Source: Candidatus Kuenenia stuttgartensis (GTDB lineage Bacteria; Planctomycetota; Planctomycetia; Planctomycetales; Planctomycetaceae). From it: a DNA stretch of 32,579 nucleotides. The notes beneath the pieces were generated by a model. The model did not search any database, had not been told where the DNA came from, and saw only the letters and a list, made by a program, of their open reading frames with translations. Below, piece after piece: positions 7,437 through 15,387 of this stretch (its first letter is position 1; the number at the start of each line of letters is the position of its first letter). A program made the position numbers and the translations under genes. Where the stretch lies: NCBI GenBank assembly GCA_945861865.1, contig CAMAWN010000050.1, forward strand, positions 1 to 32,579, read 5' to 3'.

Positions 7437-9142
7437 TGACTCCCGAAATCATCGCTCATCGCGGCGCATCAGCGGATGCACCGGAGAACACGCTGGCCGC
7501 GATTCAACTCGCGTGGCAACAGGGAGCGGATGCGACCGAGATCGACGTGCAACTCACGGCCGACGGACAGCTCGTCGCCATCCACGACGAGACACTGTTG
7601 CGAACAGGTGGAGTCGATTGGTCCGTGAAGGATTGCACGCTCGCGAAACTCAAGACACGAGACGTCGGCTCGTGGAAGTCGCCGCAGTTTGCGGGAGAGC
7701 GAATTCCGACACTGGCGGAAGTGCTCGACATCGTGCCGCCCGACAAGCGACTGTTTATCGAACTGAAGTGCGGAGTCGATGCGATTCCCGAACTCGTCCG
7801 AGTCTTGTCGGTGGCAAAGACTTCTCGCGAGCAAACCGTACTCATCAGTCTCGACTTCGACACGATCGTTGCCGTGAAGCGGGCACTTCGCAATCGCTTG
7901 GCGATGTGGGTGACGGTGCAGTCCGTTCGTGAGAATCGCGGCCGCGAACAGGTTGTCCCACCGTCGAAGCAGCTCATCAAAAAGGCTCTGGCTGGAAATT
8001 TAGATGGATTGGACATCAATGATCTCACGCAACGCAGACCGGGTGACATCGCGTTGATTCAGCAAGCTGGATTGAAGTCGTGTGCCTGGACGGTGAACTC
8101 AGCGGAGCGTGCCCTCTGGTTGCAGGACGAGGGGATGGAGAGCATCACTACCGATGCTCCGGAACGGCTCGCAAAAGTCGTGCGTCAATTGACGCCGCCA
8201 GTCCAACTGCCGCCGTGTTGGTGGATTGAGTTCACTTTTCGCGATGGTGGAAAAATGCTGACTCGCGCAGCGAGTTCTCGCGACGAGTTGCGGAATGAAT
8301 TGAGAGGTCTCCGCAAATACGGGCCGAGCTGGCCCAGCCAACCGACACATTTTCGAATTGTGCCAGAACAGTCTGACAATCGAGAGCAGCGCAGTTCGTA
8401 CGGTCAGACTCTACGAGACATCACGGTTCGCTGGAATTGGATTCGTCGTCACGTCGATGCGTTGAGCGAGTTGCCTGTGCGGACTTGCCGAGTGCTGCCG
8501 ATCACCGACACGAAAGTCGTTCGTCGGAGAATTGCAAATCTCGAAAGCCGACTCGGTGGCCGAGCACTCCTGCCAGCGGCGACTCCTTGGCCGATGTGTG
8601 GCCAGCCATCACGCCCGGCGACTTATCTGGGCACATATGATTTGCGTGGGATGTTCGAGTTCGGAAACAACTTTCCCGACGGAGTTTCGTTGTTTCTCCG
8701 AACGGAAGAGGATTGGCCCGTTGCTGATCTCGATTGCGATGAGGGGGCCGCCGTTTCCTTGTTTGCGAAACAGAAGCTTGAATTCAGATCACCGCCTCCA
8801 GGAACACAGCAACTCAACGACACGGCCATTGAAGCCTGGGACATGCCCGATTTCCCTCGACGCCCCGAGGGATTCGACATTTACGGTCACATTCAGTCGA
8901 TCGAGCCGTGGTCGGATCATTGGCTCAACGTCCCTGGCAGAAAAATTGGCGGATTTCCTCAGTTCCAACAGGGAGACATCCTCTTGTGGCTGCAAGAGGA
9001 TTCACGCAACGTCGAGTGGCACTGGATCGGGGCGTTCGAGGGACTGATTGAAATTGGTGACGGAGGAACGGTTTATCTCCTCGCGGGCTTCGATCGAAAA
9101 AAGAAAACCTGGAAATGGCATGTGGAATGGCAAGGGGGATGA
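7436..9142 (+). CDS. Glycerophosphodiester phosphodiesterase fused to a DUF1963 (YwqG-like) domain
   Basis: A 568-residue two-part protein. Residues 1-250 are a complete GDPD domain: IIAHRGASADAPENT with His8, E35/D37 in TEIDVQLTADG, His50 in IHDE, and the closing CAWTVNS...ITTDAPERL. It should hydrolyse glycerophosphodiesters to an alcohol and glycerol 3-phosphate, probably in the cytosol because no signal peptide is seen. Residues 260-365 are unassigned. Residues 366-568 resemble DUF1963/YwqG: SRLGGRALLPAATPWP, YLGTYDLRG, KIGGFPQFQQGDILLWLQ, GDGGTVYLLAG, and KWHVEWQ at the end. The frame is open throughout, so this is a real fusion. ATG at 7436 overlaps the previous stop; a longer frame upstream is unlikely to be used. 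A hairpin terminator spans its stop codon. Confidence 0.9.
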   Translation: MTPEIIAHRGASADAPENTLAAIQLAWQQGADATEIDVQLTADGQLVAIHDETLLRTGGVDWSVKDCTLAKLKTRDVGSWKSPQFAGERIPTLAEVLDIVPPDKRLFIELKCGVDAIPELVRVLSVAKTSREQTVLISLDFDTIVAVKRALRNRLAMWVTVQSVRENRGREQVVPPSKQLIKKALAGNLDGLDINDLTQRRPGDIALIQQAGLKSCAWTVNSAERALWLQDEGMESITTDAPERLAKVVRQLTPPVQLPPCWWIEFTFRDGGKMLTRAASSRDELRNELRGLRKYGPSWPSQPTHFRIVPEQSDNREQRSSYGQTLRDITVRWNWIRRHVDALSELPVRTCRVLPITDTKVVRRRIANLESRLGGRALLPAATPWPMCGQPSRPATYLGTYDLRGMFEFGNNFPDGVSLFLRTEEDWPVADLDCDEGAAVSLFAKQKLEFRSPPPGTQQLNDTAIEAWDMPDFPRRPEGFDIYGHIQSIEPWSDHWLNVPGRKIGGFPQFQQGDILLWLQEDSRNVEWHWIGAFEGLIEIGDGGTVYLLAGFDRKKKTWKWHVEWQGG

Positions 9143-9155
9143 AGTCTCCCTTTTT
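9133..9155 (+). terminator. Hairpin terminator containing the GDPD stop codon
   Basis: AGGGGGA (9133-9139) pairs with TCTCCCT (9145-9151) using one G-U pair. The 5-nt loop begins with the TGA stop codon (9140-9142), and TTTTT ends the structure (9151-9155). It would end the glnA operon just before the convergent glycosyltransferase gene. The short stem makes it moderate in strength. Confidence 0.55.
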
Positions 9156-9204
9156 GGTGGTGTTTGTCGCGACAAGACCGCTTGATGGACGGCACATTGA
9201 GTCA

Positions 9205-10299
9205 TCAGGCGACAGCCGCGCGATGAGTGCCGAGCACTTTTTGATAGACCGCGACCGTCTGCTGAACCATGCGCGCTGTGCTGAAATCACGTCGCACAAG
9301 TTTGCTCGCGGCGTCGGCGAGGCGGTGTGCGCGGAACGGGTCGCGGAGGAGTTCGAGTATTCGCTGGGCGAGGGCTTCGCTGTTCGATGGCGGCACGAGC
9401 AACCCCGTTTCGTTGTCGCGCACGATCGAGTCGACGCCGTCAACGTGGCTGGCGATGACCGGCCGTCCGAGTGCCATGGCTTCCAGCATCAAGGTGCCCA
9501 GGCCTTGCCGCAGCGACGGCAGACAAAAGAGATCCATCGCCGATAACGACTGCGATAAATCCAGCAGGTTCGGAACGAAGGTGACTCGATCGGCAATCTC
9601 CAATTCGCGAGCCAAGCGGCGCAGGTTGGCTTCTTCCGGACCGGCTCCGGCCACGAGGAACTCGGCGGCGACGTCGGCCGCGGCGACTCGCTGAGCGGCT
9701 CCCAAAAAATACGGGAAGCCTTTGACCGCTTCGAGCGGTCCGGCCGTGCCGATCACCGGCGTGCGGTGTGGTTCAAAGATCGGACGTGGCTGCTCGGCCG
9801 GCACGTCGACGCCGCTGGGAATCACCGAGCACAACTCTGGTTTGAGCTTCGTGCGCTGCAGCAATTCGGTGCGCACGGCGTCGCTGACCGTGATGATGTG
9901 GTGGCCCCAGACTGGCGAGAATGGCAATCGCTCGCGCGGCTGCAGGAAGTCCTGCATGGTCAGCACGAACGGACAGCCCAGTCGCTTGGCCAGCCAGGTT
10001 CCCAGCGGCAGCAGGTTCCGCGACTGAATGTGAATCAGCGCCGGCGGGTCTTCGCAAAGGTCCGTGAGCAGCCAGCGCCGCACCACTTGCCCCCAAACCG
10101 GCGCGAGCAAATACGGATACTCTTCGATCGGCAATTCATCGCGCCGATCGACTTTCACCATTCGCGCGCACGGGCAAACAATCTGTGTTCGGAAGCCGTG
10201 TTGTGGCAGTTGCTCAGCCAGGCGCAGCGTGTACGCGCTCGTTCCGCGCAGCGAGAACGAATCAGCGAGCAACAGAGTCAACGGAGATTCAGCGGTCAT
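9205..10299 (-). CDS. Glycosyltransferase family 4 protein
   Basis: A 364-residue GT-B fold retaining glycosyltransferase, soluble or peripherally bound, probably acting on polysaccharide, glycolipid or protein glycans; donor and acceptor are unknown. Visible: N-terminal acceptor lobe (LLLADSFSLRGTSAYTLRLAEQL, with the G-rich loop), the linker VIPSGVDVP, the donor lobe starting VIGTAGPLEAVKGFPYFLGAAQ, FLVAGAGPEE, and PSLRQGLGTLMLEAMALGRPVIAS. The E-x7-E motif of GT4 is Q265-x7-E273, so the first Glu is replaced by Gln. No other sugar-nucleotide or capsule genes are adjacent, so it is an orphan transferase. ATG start at 10299 (MTAESPL). Confidence 0.92.
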   Translation of the reverse strand: MTAESPLTLLLADSFSLRGTSAYTLRLAEQLPQHGFRTQIVCPCARMVKVDRRDELPIEEYPYLLAPVWGQVVRRWLLTDLCEDPPALIHIQSRNLLPLGTWLAKRLGCPFVLTMQDFLQPRERLPFSPVWGHHIITVSDAVRTELLQRTKLKPELCSVIPSGVDVPAEQPRPIFEPHRTPVIGTAGPLEAVKGFPYFLGAAQRVAAADVAAEFLVAGAGPEEANLRRLARELEIADRVTFVPNLLDLSQSLSAMDLFCLPSLRQGLGTLMLEAMALGRPVIASHVDGVDSIVRDNETGLLVPPSNSEALAQRILELLRDPFRAHRLADAASKLVRRDFSTARMVQQTVAVYQKVLGTHRAAVA

Positions 10300-10467
10300 C
10301 AGGACGGCACAATAGCATCCGTGGCCATGAGATCGAGGATGATTCCGCTCTCTGCTGACCGAGGGCTTGCTGGCCGAAAAAATTCACCCAATCCATAGAA
10401 TCCTCAAAGTTTGCCAGTTCTGCGGCCGATCTCTCGAAGAGACATCCTCGTCTTGCGGGAGCTTGCT

Positions 10468-11160
10468 GTGTCCAAATCGTCGCCGAAATTCGAAATCGAA
10501 CCCGAATGGTGCTCGGCGGCTGTGTTGTCTTCGATTTCCGTCGTGGCAGAGCCAGACGACGCGCGGACTACGGAGCCAATCACTTTGGTGGCGATCGAAC
10601 TAGCCGCTGGGCCGCTGGCCACGAAGTCTTCCAACTTGAAAACGGCACCGACGAGCGATCCCTTCCCGGCGAAGCCGACAGGGTCCACGTCCAAGTCGCC
10701 GCGGCTTAAAAAAACGCTGCAGCCGACCAGCGCGAACAGATTGTTCGCGGCATTGCGATCGCGCCGCGTACGGATCGTGACGACGGTCATGAGCGCCATC
10801 TTCATTTGCGGGCTCATCGTGCTGAATTGGCAGAGTGGTACGTCAGGCTCCACTAGCAAAATCTCCGAGACGGACCTCTCGGAATTCACCGACCTTTCGG
10901 GCTTCGATGAACCGCGCATCAGTAATGCGTCCGAGTCTCAGACGCTGGGCGTCCTCTCGGACGCGAAGCTACTTCCTGCGACGGATCGTTTTCCGAGAAT
11001 GGTGTCGAGCCCGCGATTGCCGCCACTGGGATTGGTGACACACACGGACCACCAAACCTCGCGCGAACAAACAGCGGATGGACTTGTTCCGGCATCCGCG
11101 AATTCCGGCGGACCGCGTGGAGCCATGCTGACTGGACAAATCGAATTCGAGGCACCGTGA
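10468..11160 (+). CDS. Single-pass membrane protein, possible partner of ExeA-like ATPase
   Basis: A 230-residue protein with a low-complexity Ser/Thr/Pro-rich cytosolic part, one membrane helix at about 102-121 (IVTTVMSAIFICGLIVLNW) after a basic stretch, and a Ser-rich periplasmic tail ending GPRGAMLTGQIEFEAP. GTG at 10468 is preferred because GGGAG lies 6 nt upstream; the frame continues to a TTG at 10411 with no ribosome site. I recognise no named domain. It stands about 100 nt before an ExeA-like ATPase on the same strand. In type II secretion, ExeA works with the single-pass protein ExeB/GspB, so a similar partnership is plausible, but only topology and position support it. Confidence 0.65.
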   Translation: MSKSSPKFEIEPEWCSAAVLSSISVVAEPDDARTTEPITLVAIELAAGPLATKSSNLKTAPTSDPFPAKPTGSTSKSPRLKKTLQPTSANRLFAALRSRRVRIVTTVMSAIFICGLIVLNWQSGTSGSTSKISETDLSEFTDLSGFDEPRISNASESQTLGVLSDAKLLPATDRFPRMVSSPRLPPLGLVTHTDHQTSREQTADGLVPASANSGGPRGAMLTGQIEFEAP

Positions 11161-11262
11161 CGATCGATGGGAGCTCCGAAACGTCCTTTCCGCAGTCTCG
11201 GAATGCGATGACCAAAGACGTTTGATTGCTCCCGCAGGCTGACCGCAAGGCACACATCGACC

Positions 11263-12099
11263 ATGTATTCACAGCACTGGAAGTTGAATCGCCGGCCGTT
11301 CGAGAACACGCTCGAACCGGAGTTCTTCTTTCCAAGTCAGACGCATCAGGCCGCTCTGTTGAAGATGCGTTACCTGATCGAGAACCAAAAAGGGGCCGGT
11401 GTGCTTGTCGGCCCGACGGGAACCGGCAAGACGTTCGTGACACATCGCTTGGCCAAGGAACTGAGTCCATCCGTTGGGCCGTGGCTGAACTTCGTGTTTC
11501 CGCAATTGTCCGCTGACGATCTGTTGACCGACGTCGCGATTCGGCTGGGTGGCGAGTCCGTTGTGGCGGATTGGCCAACGCATTCGGTACTGCCACGCAG
11601 TGCTGCGCTGCGAATCATTGAGCGATCGTTGGATGAACACTCGCGTGCGGGACGTCATCCGGTGTTGGTCATTGATGACGCGCATCTCATCGACGACCCA
11701 GCGACTTTGCAGGCGCTGGAACTGTTGCTCAATTTTCAGCGACCTCCGCAACGAGCGTTTTCGCTGATTCTCTTGGGAGATCGGTTGTTGCTGTCCCGAT
11801 TGGCTCGCCTTCCGCGATTCGACGAACGGTTGGCTGTCCGAGCGATGTTGCAATCGCTCCCGCCCGGTGAGACCGCGCGCTACATCCGATTTCGCTTGGA
11901 AGTCTCCGGTGCTCGAAACGCGATCTTCGATGCTGAAGCCCTTGCGGAGATCGCTGAACTCAGCGATGGAATTCCGCGCCGCATCAATCGACTTGCCGAC
12001 CTCGCTCTGCTGGTCGGCTATGCCGACGGCCGCAGCCAATTGACCGCCGAGGACGTGGCGTCCGTTTCTGAAGAACTCGCGACCGTTGGCGTGGAGTAG
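11263..12099 (+). CDS. ExeA-like AAA ATPase (general secretion/assembly type)
   Basis: A 278-residue AAA+ ATPase. The N-terminal MYSQHWKLNRRPFENTLEPEFFFPSQTHQAAL is the classical ExeA/GspA opening (xFYGLxxxPF...PxxFxxS). The Walker A GPTGTGKT is at 50-57 and the Walker B VLVIDDAH at 134-141. A sensor-type LLGDRLLLSRLARLP segment and a C-terminal winged-helix-like GIPRRINRLADLALLVGYADG follow. In Aeromonas, ExeA with ExeB remodels peptidoglycan so that the secretin can assemble; unlike that protein, this one ends without a membrane helix or peptidoglycan-binding domain. A membrane protein gene precedes it and a membrane SGNH hydrolase follows. The rest of a type II system is not present here. 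ATG start. Confidence 0.9.
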   Translation: MYSQHWKLNRRPFENTLEPEFFFPSQTHQAALLKMRYLIENQKGAGVLVGPTGTGKTFVTHRLAKELSPSVGPWLNFVFPQLSADDLLTDVAIRLGGESVVADWPTHSVLPRSAALRIIERSLDEHSRAGRHPVLVIDDAHLIDDPATLQALELLLNFQRPPQRAFSLILLGDRLLLSRLARLPRFDERLAVRAMLQSLPPGETARYIRFRLEVSGARNAIFDAEALAEIAELSDGIPRRINRLADLALLVGYADGRSQLTAEDVASVSEELATVGVE

Positions 12100-12192
12100 C
12101 TCTCCGTCACGGTCTTGAAGATGGCGACTTTACGAATCGACGCCGGCGGTCGATGATGCTCGCGGAGAAAGTTCGGACGAGGAACCCGTGAC

Positions 12193-13287
12193 GTGTTGTT
12201 GTATTTGTCAGACGGTTATCTGCTGGGAATGGTACTGTGGCTGATCGCCGGCGGTGTCGGTTTTTGGTCGCTGCTGCGGCTGAGGAGCCAGTGGCGGCGG
12301 CAGCCGAAGCGGTTGAAGTGGGTCAACGGCGGGCTGTCGGCTTGGATGGGCTTGGCGCTGCTGACCACGATCGAGTTGTATTTTGCTTTGGTCTATGACG
12401 CTTCCGATTCGTTCAACATGACCAACGTGTCGAAGAAGTGGTTCAAGCTGCATGTTGAGCGGCATAAAATGGAAATTCGCCCCGGCCATGGGTTGATGAT
12501 TCGCGATGACCGCGACTTTCCAACGCAACTGAGGAACGACCAGCGGCATCTGTTGTTCTGCGGCGACAGTTTCACGTTTGCTCAAGGGGTGCGGAACGTG
12601 CGCGACCGCTTCAGCAATCGCGTGCGCGCCGCGCTCGAACCAACTTCAAATGGTCAGGTCGTGGTTTCCAATCTCTCCGAAGCTGGCACCGACTTGTGGT
12701 GGGTCGAGGATTGGCTCAAAGCGCTCTTCGACAACGGACATCGCATCGATACTGCAGTTTACGTGCTGTGCCTCAACGACATTGAAACGTTTCACGAACG
12801 CCATCAGACTTATTACCAGGATTTGAGCAGGTTCGAACCAAGATTCTTTCTGTTTCGCGACACGTATTTTTTCAATTGGGTCTACTTTCGAGTGCGACAA
12901 GCGACGTTGCCGCAAGTGCGCGGATATTTCTCGTTCGTGCAGGAGTACTACTCCGGCGAACCGTGGGAGAAAATGGCCCGGAAACTGGATGAAATGCAGT
13001 CGCTGTGCAAGATTCACGGCACAGATTTTCGCGTGGTCGTGTTTCCATTCTTGCACAACTTGGGGCCGGAATATCCATTTCGCGAGGCTCATCAAACGAT
13101 TGTCGAGCACTGTCGATCGCGGAAGATTCCGGTCTTCGATCTTGAGCCGGAGCTGACGCCATTCGCCTCGCAGGGACTAACGGCCAACCGATTTGACGCG
13201 CATCCGAATGAATTGGCCCATCAGGTTGCGGCTGAGGCAATACTGAAAAATCTGCTGCGGGATTTCGTGCCGCATGGAAATCCCTGA
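12193..13287 (+). CDS. Membrane-anchored SGNH/GDSL-type hydrolase
   Basis: A 364-residue protein with two N-terminal membrane helices (about 8-30 and 47-69) and a C-terminal catalytic domain probably outside the cytoplasm. SGNH signatures: the Ser126 nucleophile in LLFCGDSFTFAQGV, a GxxD-like loop NLSEAGTDLWW, Asn195 in CLNDIE, and Asp335/His337 in FDAHPNELAHQVAAEAI. Such enzymes are often O-acetyl esterases or acetyltransferase-associated proteins acting on polysaccharide. The nearest surface-related genes are the ExeA-type pair upstream and GT4 on the other strand. GTG at 12193 is the likely start (GAGGA upstream); a substrate cannot be named. Confidence 0.85.
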   Translation: MLLYLSDGYLLGMVLWLIAGGVGFWSLLRLRSQWRRQPKRLKWVNGGLSAWMGLALLTTIELYFALVYDASDSFNMTNVSKKWFKLHVERHKMEIRPGHGLMIRDDRDFPTQLRNDQRHLLFCGDSFTFAQGVRNVRDRFSNRVRAALEPTSNGQVVVSNLSEAGTDLWWVEDWLKALFDNGHRIDTAVYVLCLNDIETFHERHQTYYQDLSRFEPRFFLFRDTYFFNWVYFRVRQATLPQVRGYFSFVQEYYSGEPWEKMARKLDEMQSLCKIHGTDFRVVVFPFLHNLGPEYPFREAHQTIVEHCRSRKIPVFDLEPELTPFASQGLTANRFDAHPNELAHQVAAEAILKNLLRDFVPHGNP

Positions 13288-13377
13288 CCGGACGGTTCAT
13301 AATCCTGCCTCGGTCGCAGTCGTGGGTGGGATCGCTCACCCTTCGCCTCCACGGAACCCCTGTTAAATCCCCTGCCA

Positions 13378-13740
13378 ATGACCAATAAAGTCTTTTGCCT
13401 GGAACGCGACGGAAACGTCCTGATTGTCGTCCCGCAAGGGGATGCCAGCGGTTTTCGTTATCACGACGTCCACCAGGAATCCAACACGACGCTGGAAGTG
13501 CTCGACGATCCGTCGCTGACGCATGTAGTCGTTGATTTCACAGACGAGCAAATGTTGGGTTCGATCATCATCAGCGTGGTGATCAAGGTTTGCCGCAAGG
13601 CGGGTGGCAAAGGAGGCAAAGCCGCGTTCTGCAATGCCTCAGCCGACATGCTGGATGTGCTGCAGACGATGAACTTGACCAAGTTGTGGACGCACTACTC
13701 CAGTCGATCCGAGGCGATCGCGGCTGTACGGACTGATTGA
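13378..13740 (+). CDS. STAS-domain protein (anti-sigma-factor-antagonist-like)
   Basis: A 120-residue single STAS domain: beta strands NVLIVVPQGDAS and THVVVDFTDEQMLGS, then the helix IIISVVIKVCRKAGGKGG, strand KAAFCNAS and helix ADMLDVLQTMNLTKLW. Such proteins are usually partner-switch elements regulated by serine phosphorylation. The Ser in MLGSIII occupies the loop where the phosphorylatable residue is found, but the motif is not the classical DSSG. No anti-sigma kinase or sigma factor is beside it. Its TGA at 13738-13740 is 59 nt before the exopolyphosphatase GTG, suggesting shared transcription. ATG start at 13378. Confidence 0.85.
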   Translation: MTNKVFCLERDGNVLIVVPQGDASGFRYHDVHQESNTTLEVLDDPSLTHVVVDFTDEQMLGSIIISVVIKVCRKAGGKGGKAAFCNASADMLDVLQTMNLTKLWTHYSSRSEAIAAVRTD

Positions 13741-13799
13741 GACCCCGGCCAACGTACCGCAACTCATTCAGAAGCAGCCCAAAGGCGAAGGACTTTCGC

Positions 13800-15380
13800 G
13801 TGACTGCCGCCGTATCGACCGAGATCGCTGCCTCCAGTCCCGCTGCTCGCCCGGTTGCGGTGATCGATATTGGTACCACCGCCATCCGCATGGCCATCGC
13901 TGAGATTGATGGCACGGGCAACATCCGCATTTTGGAAACAGTGTCCCAAGGAGTCGATCTCGGCAAGGACACATTCACGCGCGGCGCGATTCGACGTGGC
14001 ACGATCGAGGACTGCGTCAAGGTGCTCGTCAGCTACCGCCAACTGCTGCGCGAATACCAAGTCACCAGCACGGATCAAATTCGCGTCGTCGCGACCAGCG
14101 CGGTGCGCGAAGCGTCGAATCGTTTGTCGTTCATCGACCGCATCTACATTGCCACCGGCCTGACGGTCGAGGCGCTCGACGAGGCCGAGGTCAACCGGAT
14201 CACGTTCGTCGGCATCAAGCCATTCCTCGATTCCGAGCGGATGCTCGCCTCGGCCAAGACCGTCGTGGTTGAGGTCGGCGGAGGCAGCACCGAAGTCCTG
14301 CTGGTGCAGAACGGTCAAGTGGCGTACTCGCACACCTACCGGCTTGGCTCACTGCGGCTGCGCGAGATGCTCGAAGAGCATCGTCTGCCTAAACTGAAAG
14401 TCCGCTCAATCATGCAGAGTCAAATCGGCCGCACGGTCGAAGAGATCGTGTTGCATGTTCCGCAGGAAGGCCCGACGGAGTTGATTGCGTTGGGTGGAGA
14501 CGTCCGCTTCGCCGCGTCGCAGATTCTGCCAGAAAAAAAATTGCAACACCTCGGCAAGGTCTCGACCGCAGCGCTCGAACGCTTCACGGACAAGGTGCTG
14601 GAACTGTCACCCGATGAGATCGTGCAGAAGTATCAAATCGCGTTTCCCGATGCCGAAACGCTCGGCCCCGCGCTGCTGGCCTACAGCTTGTTGGCCAGAA
14701 CGCTGCATCTCGACCACATCTTGGTCACGAACGTCAATCTGCGGGACGGCTTGCTGAAAGACATGGCCGTGCGCGGAGCGTGGTCGGAAGACTTCGCCGA
14801 GCAAGTCATCCGCTCGGCGCTCGATTTCGGCCGGAAGTTTAATTTCGACGAACATCACGCCACGCACGTCGCGCTGCTGGCCAAGAAGCTGTTCGAGCAA
14901 CTGCGCGAGCAACATCAGCTCGATGCGCGCACGGGCCTGCTGCTGCACGTCGCCGCGTTGCTGCACGAGATCGGCCTGTACGTCAACACGACGAGTTATC
15001 ACAAGCACTCGATGTATCTGATCCAAAACGGCGAGCTGTTCGGCCTGACTCGCCGCGATCAACTGCTCGTCGCGCTCGTCGCCCGCTACCACCGCCGAGC
15101 GTCCCCGAAGCCAACGCATACCGGCTACGCACCGCTCGAACGTGACAGCCGCGTCACCGTCAGTAAACTCGCCGCGCTGTTGCGAGTCGCCATCGCGCTC
15201 GACCGTTCGTACTCGCAACGCATCCCCGACCTGACTTGCGAGCGCGAAGACGACCGCCTCGTCATTCAAATCCCGAACGCCGACGATCTGTCGCTCGAAC
15301 AACTCGCCCTCAAGCAAAACGGCTTGCTGTTTGAGGAGACCTTCGGTCTGCAAGTCGTGCTGCGGGCCAAACAAGTCTGA
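13800..15380 (+). CDS. ppx: Exopolyphosphatase, Ppx/GppA family
   Basis: A 526-residue cytosolic phosphatase releasing phosphate from polyphosphate and possibly pppGpp. The sugar-kinase/HSP70-like fold is visible: phosphate-1 loop VIDIGTTAIRMAIAEIDG, the VDLGKDTFTRGAI segment, RVVATSAVREASN, the EAEVNRITF segment, phosphate-2 loop VVVEVGGGSTEVLLV and GSLRLRE. The C-terminal HD-like domain carries LLHEIGLYVNTTSYHKHSMYLIQNGELFGL and VARYHRR, close to domain III of E. coli PPX. Its length is also nearer to PPX than to GppA without that domain. GTG at 13800 is preferred (GAAGGA 7 nt upstream); a TTG at 13737 would overlap the STAS stop but lacks a ribosome site. No polyphosphate kinase is adjacent. 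It is followed after 7 nt by an inositol-phosphatase-like gene. Confidence 0.92.
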   Translation: MTAAVSTEIAASSPAARPVAVIDIGTTAIRMAIAEIDGTGNIRILETVSQGVDLGKDTFTRGAIRRGTIEDCVKVLVSYRQLLREYQVTSTDQIRVVATSAVREASNRLSFIDRIYIATGLTVEALDEAEVNRITFVGIKPFLDSERMLASAKTVVVEVGGGSTEVLLVQNGQVAYSHTYRLGSLRLREMLEEHRLPKLKVRSIMQSQIGRTVEEIVLHVPQEGPTELIALGGDVRFAASQILPEKKLQHLGKVSTAALERFTDKVLELSPDEIVQKYQIAFPDAETLGPALLAYSLLARTLHLDHILVTNVNLRDGLLKDMAVRGAWSEDFAEQVIRSALDFGRKFNFDEHHATHVALLAKKLFEQLREQHQLDARTGLLLHVAALLHEIGLYVNTTSYHKHSMYLIQNGELFGLTRRDQLLVALVARYHRRASPKPTHTGYAPLERDSRVTVSKLAALLRVAIALDRSYSQRIPDLTCEREDDRLVIQIPNADDLSLEQLALKQNGLLFEETFGLQVVLRAKQV

Positions 15381-15387
15381 ATTGCTT

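Noticed and set aside
10406..10470. A plus-strand frame giving CQFCGRSLEETSSSCGSLLC, resembling a zinc ribbon, just upstream of the membrane-protein gene.
   Set aside because: It soon runs into an unlike Arg-rich sequence, would need a frameshift to join the gene, and the GTG at 10468 with a good ribosome site already explains the start.
13288..13377. GGGTG...CACCC hairpin as a terminator after the SGNH gene.
   Set aside because: Five-base stem with only TT after it; too weak to call.
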